A program made the position numbers and the translations under genes. This document shows positions 61,752 through 64,000 of a DNA stretch of 64,000 nucleotides, one piece after another (within the stretch, counting starts at the first letter, position 1; the number at the start of each line of letters is the position of its first letter). The DNA is from Thermostichus sp047462415 (GTDB taxonomy: Bacteria; Cyanobacteriota; Cyanobacteriia; Thermostichales; Thermostichaceae), in the NCBI RefSeq assembly GCF_047462415.1, contig NZ_JANSJE010000001.1, positions 1-64,000 on the forward strand. Reading direction: 5' to 3'. The notes beneath the pieces were generated by a model. The model did no database searches and had not been told where the DNA came from. It saw nothing but the letters and a program-made list of their open reading frames with translations.

Positions 61752-62840
61752 GTGGCCTATCGTGTGACTTTGATTCCTGGGGATGGCATCGGCCCGGAAG
61801 TGACCAAGGCGATGACCACGGTTTTGGAGGCTACCGGGGTTGGGTTGGAATGGATCCCGGTAGAGGCAGGGGTGGAGGTGATCGAGAAATACGGCACCCC
61901 CTTACCGCCCCACGTATTGGAGTCGATCCGAGAGACCAAGCTGGCCATCAAAGGGCCCATCGGCACTCCCGTAGGCACCGGCTTTCGCTCGGTGAATGTG
62001 GCCATCCGCAAAGAGCTGGATCTCTACGCCAACCTGCGCCCGGCCAAGTCCATCCCGGGGATCAAAAGCCCCTTTCAAGACATTGACCTGGTGGTGGTGC
62101 GGGAAAACACCGAAGATCTCTACGCCGGGATCGAGTTTGAGCAGGGCACACCGGCAGCCATCCAAGCGCGGGAAGCCATGATGCGCCTTTCCGGCAAACC
62201 CATCCGCGAGGGATCCGCCATCGGCATCAAGCCCATCTCAGACTTCGGCAGCCGCCGCATTGTCAAGTTTGCCTTCGAATACGCCCGCCAAAACGGCCGC
62301 AAAAAGGTAACTGCCGTCCACAAAGCCAACATCATGAAGTTCACCGACGGCCTGTTTTTACAGGTGGCGCGGGAGGTGGCCCAGGAGTACCCCGACATCG
62401 AGTTTGAAGATCGCATCGTGGACAACATGTGCATGCAACTGATGCAGAAGCCGCAGCTCTACGATGTGCTGGTGCTCACCAACCTCTACGGGGACATCAT
62501 CTCGGATCTGTGCGCCGGCATGATCGGCGGGCTGGGGGTGGCGCCAGGGGCCAACATCGGGGATGGCATTGCGGTTTTTGAGGCCATCCACGGCTCGGCG
62601 CCCAAGTATGCCGGCCAAAACAAGGTCAACCCCTCTGCCCTTATCCTCTCCGGGGCCATGATGCTGCGCTACCTGGGCGAGCGGGAAGCCGCCGCGAGGG
62701 TAGAAGCGGCAGTGCAGTCGGTCATTGCCGAAGGCAAATACGTCACCTATGACCTGGCGCAAGGGGATCCCGTCGGCACGCAAGAGATGGCCGAGGCCAT
62801 TGCCGCTCGCGTGCAAGAGATGGCCCCCCGCGAGTCCTAG
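61752..62840 (+). CDS. icd: NAD-type isocitrate dehydrogenase
   Basis: The 362-aa beta-decarboxylating dehydrogenase starts VTLIPGDGIGPEVTKAMTTV. The substrate loop is TGFRSVNVAIRKELDLYANL, where Ser and Asn match the NAD-dependent isocitrate dehydrogenase pattern rather than isopropylmalate dehydrogenase. VVRENTEDLYAGIEFEQGTP and HKANIMKFTDGLF are also isocitrate-type. Most cyanobacteria use a longer (~475 aa) NADP enzyme. Homoisocitrate or related substrates remain possible. GTG start at 61752 with GAGGAGAAG before it. The 5' flank has GGATCC sites. Confidence 0.82.
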   Translation: MAYRVTLIPGDGIGPEVTKAMTTVLEATGVGLEWIPVEAGVEVIEKYGTPLPPHVLESIRETKLAIKGPIGTPVGTGFRSVNVAIRKELDLYANLRPAKSIPGIKSPFQDIDLVVVRENTEDLYAGIEFEQGTPAAIQAREAMMRLSGKPIREGSAIGIKPISDFGSRRIVKFAFEYARQNGRKKVTAVHKANIMKFTDGLFLQVAREVAQEYPDIEFEDRIVDNMCMQLMQKPQLYDVLVLTNLYGDIISDLCAGMIGGLGVAPGANIGDGIAVFEAIHGSAPKYAGQNKVNPSALILSGAMMLRYLGEREAAARVEAAVQSVIAEGKYVTYDLAQGDPVGTQEMAEAIAARVQEMAPRES

Positions 62841-62865
62841 CTCCCCTCTCCCAAGGGGTGAGGGC
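62838..62865. repeat. Dispersed palindromic repeat, copy 7 (partial core)
   Basis: A partial hairpin core, CTCCCCTCTCCC-AA-GGGGTGAGGG, fills the 25-base gap between the convergent isocitrate dehydrogenase and hydroxyacid dehydrogenase genes. Confidence 0.55.
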
Positions 62866-63792
62866 TCAATAGCCCAAAACCGGATCCACCACCCCCAGCA
62901 AAGGTTCCCCCAGCCGAAAGCGGCGCACATTTTCCCGCACCCGCTCGGAGAGGGCAGGAACAATCATGGCGTCGGTAATGGCTGTGTGGGGGGTAATGAG
63001 GCAATTGGGCAAGCTCCAGAGGGGATGCCCAGCCGGCAAGGGCTCAGGATCCGTGACATCCAAGGCGGCCCCGCGAATCACCCCCTGTTGCAGAGCGGCC
63101 ACCAAGTCGGGGGTCACGATGTGTTTGCCTCTTGCCACATTCACCAGCCAACACTGGGATCCCATCTGCTCCAGCTCCCGCCGGGCGATGATCCCCTCTG
63201 TTTCCGGGGTGAGGGCCAAGGCCAGGATCACCACATCCGCCCCTGCTAGCACCGCCTGCCGTTCTGCCAGCGTCACCAGCCGGCTGGCTCCTGGCAAGGG
63301 ATCCGCCCTGCGCCGCACCACGTCAATGGAACAGCGGAAGGGCTGTAACAACTGGATCAGCGCCTGGGCAATGCCCCCCGCCCCAAAGATGACCACGCGG
63401 CTGCCCCAGAGGCTGGTGCCGGATCCCGCCTGCCAAGTCTGAGCCAAAGCACGGCTTTTCAGATCCCGCAGGCCGGCCAAGGTGAGGGCCAGGGCATGTT
63501 CGGCCACCGCCTGAGCGTACACCCCCTTACCGCAGGTCCACACATAGGCGGGATCCAAAACCCCTGCCTGGGCAAAAGGTTCCACCCCTGCCCAGGGCAA
63601 CTGCACCCAGCGGATCCCCTTTCCTTCGGCAAGACACTGCTTGAGCTTGGGCACGTCAAAGGCATCTGCCCACACCAGCGCCTCCGCTTCGGCCAACGGC
63701 ACCAGCTCACCACCCCCTGCCAAAACGGCCTCTTGCAGCCAAGGACGCAGATCCCCAGGTTCGACGGCAATACGCCTGCCTTGGATGCCCAT
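62866..63792 (-). CDS. D-isomer 2-hydroxyacid dehydrogenase family protein
   Basis: The 308-aa protein has an N-terminal catalytic domain and a Rossmann NAD(P)-binding domain (SRVVIFGAGGIAQALIQLL). The catalytic Arg lies in WLVNVARGKHIVTPDLV, the Glu in DVTDPEPLPAGHPLW, and the His in NCLITPHTAITD. It belongs to the phosphoglycerate/glyoxylate/hydroxypyruvate reductase superfamily; the substrate is not clear. The N-terminal domain is divergent. It converges on the isocitrate dehydrogenase gene. Confidence 0.85.
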   Translation of the reverse strand: MGIQGRRIAVEPGDLRPWLQEAVLAGGGELVPLAEAEALVWADAFDVPKLKQCLAEGKGIRWVQLPWAGVEPFAQAGVLDPAYVWTCGKGVYAQAVAEHALALTLAGLRDLKSRALAQTWQAGSGTSLWGSRVVIFGAGGIAQALIQLLQPFRCSIDVVRRRADPLPGASRLVTLAERQAVLAGADVVILALALTPETEGIIARRELEQMGSQCWLVNVARGKHIVTPDLVAALQQGVIRGAALDVTDPEPLPAGHPLWSLPNCLITPHTAITDAMIVPALSERVRENVRRFRLGEPLLGVVDPVLGY

Positions 63793-63967
63793 CGGAGCGC
63801 TTGAAGAAGACTTTCCCTTTGCCAGGATATCGCCGGCAGAAGGGGAAAAGCCTCAGGGGTCGGCCATCGACGGCAACTGTTAAGGGATCCCAAAGGGAGG
63901 ATGGGAAGGGCTGCCAGAATCGCTAGGTTGGGGACTGGTGCCCTCGGTTGTTGTTCTTTGTGCTGTC

Positions 63968-64000
63968 ATGAGCCTTTCTGAGTTTTTAACCTTGGTGCTG
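63968..64000 (+). CDS. Start of an unidentified gene, cut by the window end
   Basis: An ATG at 63968 opens a frame, MSLSEFLTLVL, that runs off the window. No clear ribosome site precedes it. Eleven residues are too few to identify it. Confidence 0.3.
   Translation, partial: MSLSEFLTLVL

Overview
The window is bacterial chromosome from a cyanobacterium. It carries cytochrome f and Rieske protein (petCA), cytochrome b6 and subunit IV (petBD), ndhB, ycf4, a CpcS-type phycobilin lyase, a CtpA-type protease, and many cyanobacteria-restricted families (DUF3181, DUF3067, an Ftn2-like J-protein). High GC and a striking excess of the palindrome GGGATCCC suggest a hot-spring Synechococcus of the Yellowstone A/B' type; this lineage call is inference. 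No rRNA, tRNA or CRISPR was recognised. Genes are dense and almost all intact.

Layout. 1-311: an IS200-like transposase tail and a dispersed repeat. 312-4015: exopolyphosphatase and thrS. 4016-6224: a GGATCC-poor island with formamidase, an FmdB zinc ribbon and the tail of a lost ABC ATPase. 6200-13183, all minus strand: two paralogous DUF4388 proteins, a roadblock protein, a protoglobin and an MglA-like GTPase, running into pyrE, a polysaccharide deacetylase and malQ. 13463-22861: copper-type P-ATPase, pyrG, DUF2256, a PsiE-like protein, a cyclophilin, a HAD-GvpK fusion and ndhB. 23018-28749: ycf4, an SLH lipoprotein, DUF3181, a periplasmic coiled coil with its anti-sigma and ECF sigma factors, a Crp regulator and DUF427. 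28849-34117: Ftn2-like protein with an SH3b tail, DUF429, and groES-groEL under a CIRCE operator. 34254-42900: PhzF, petCA, DUF3067, a membrane winged-helix protein, TPR protein, CpcS lyase, CtpA and petBD. 43089-48269: leuB, dus, rpsR, rpmG, RDD protein, rnz and IscA. 48270-56880: a two-gene phosphorelay and a Ca2+-type P-ATPase. 57108-64000: gltX, a GAF histidine kinase, an NAD-type isocitrate dehydrogenase and a 2-hydroxyacid dehydrogenase.

The best candidates for new biology are the globin/roadblock/GTPase/DUF4388 cluster, which looks like a gas- or redox-sensing switch controlling a small GTPase, and the in-frame fusion of a HAD hydrolase to gas-vesicle protein GvpK. An Ftn2-like division protein with an SH3b tail, a zinc-less anti-sigma system and the GGGATCCC bias also deserve attention.
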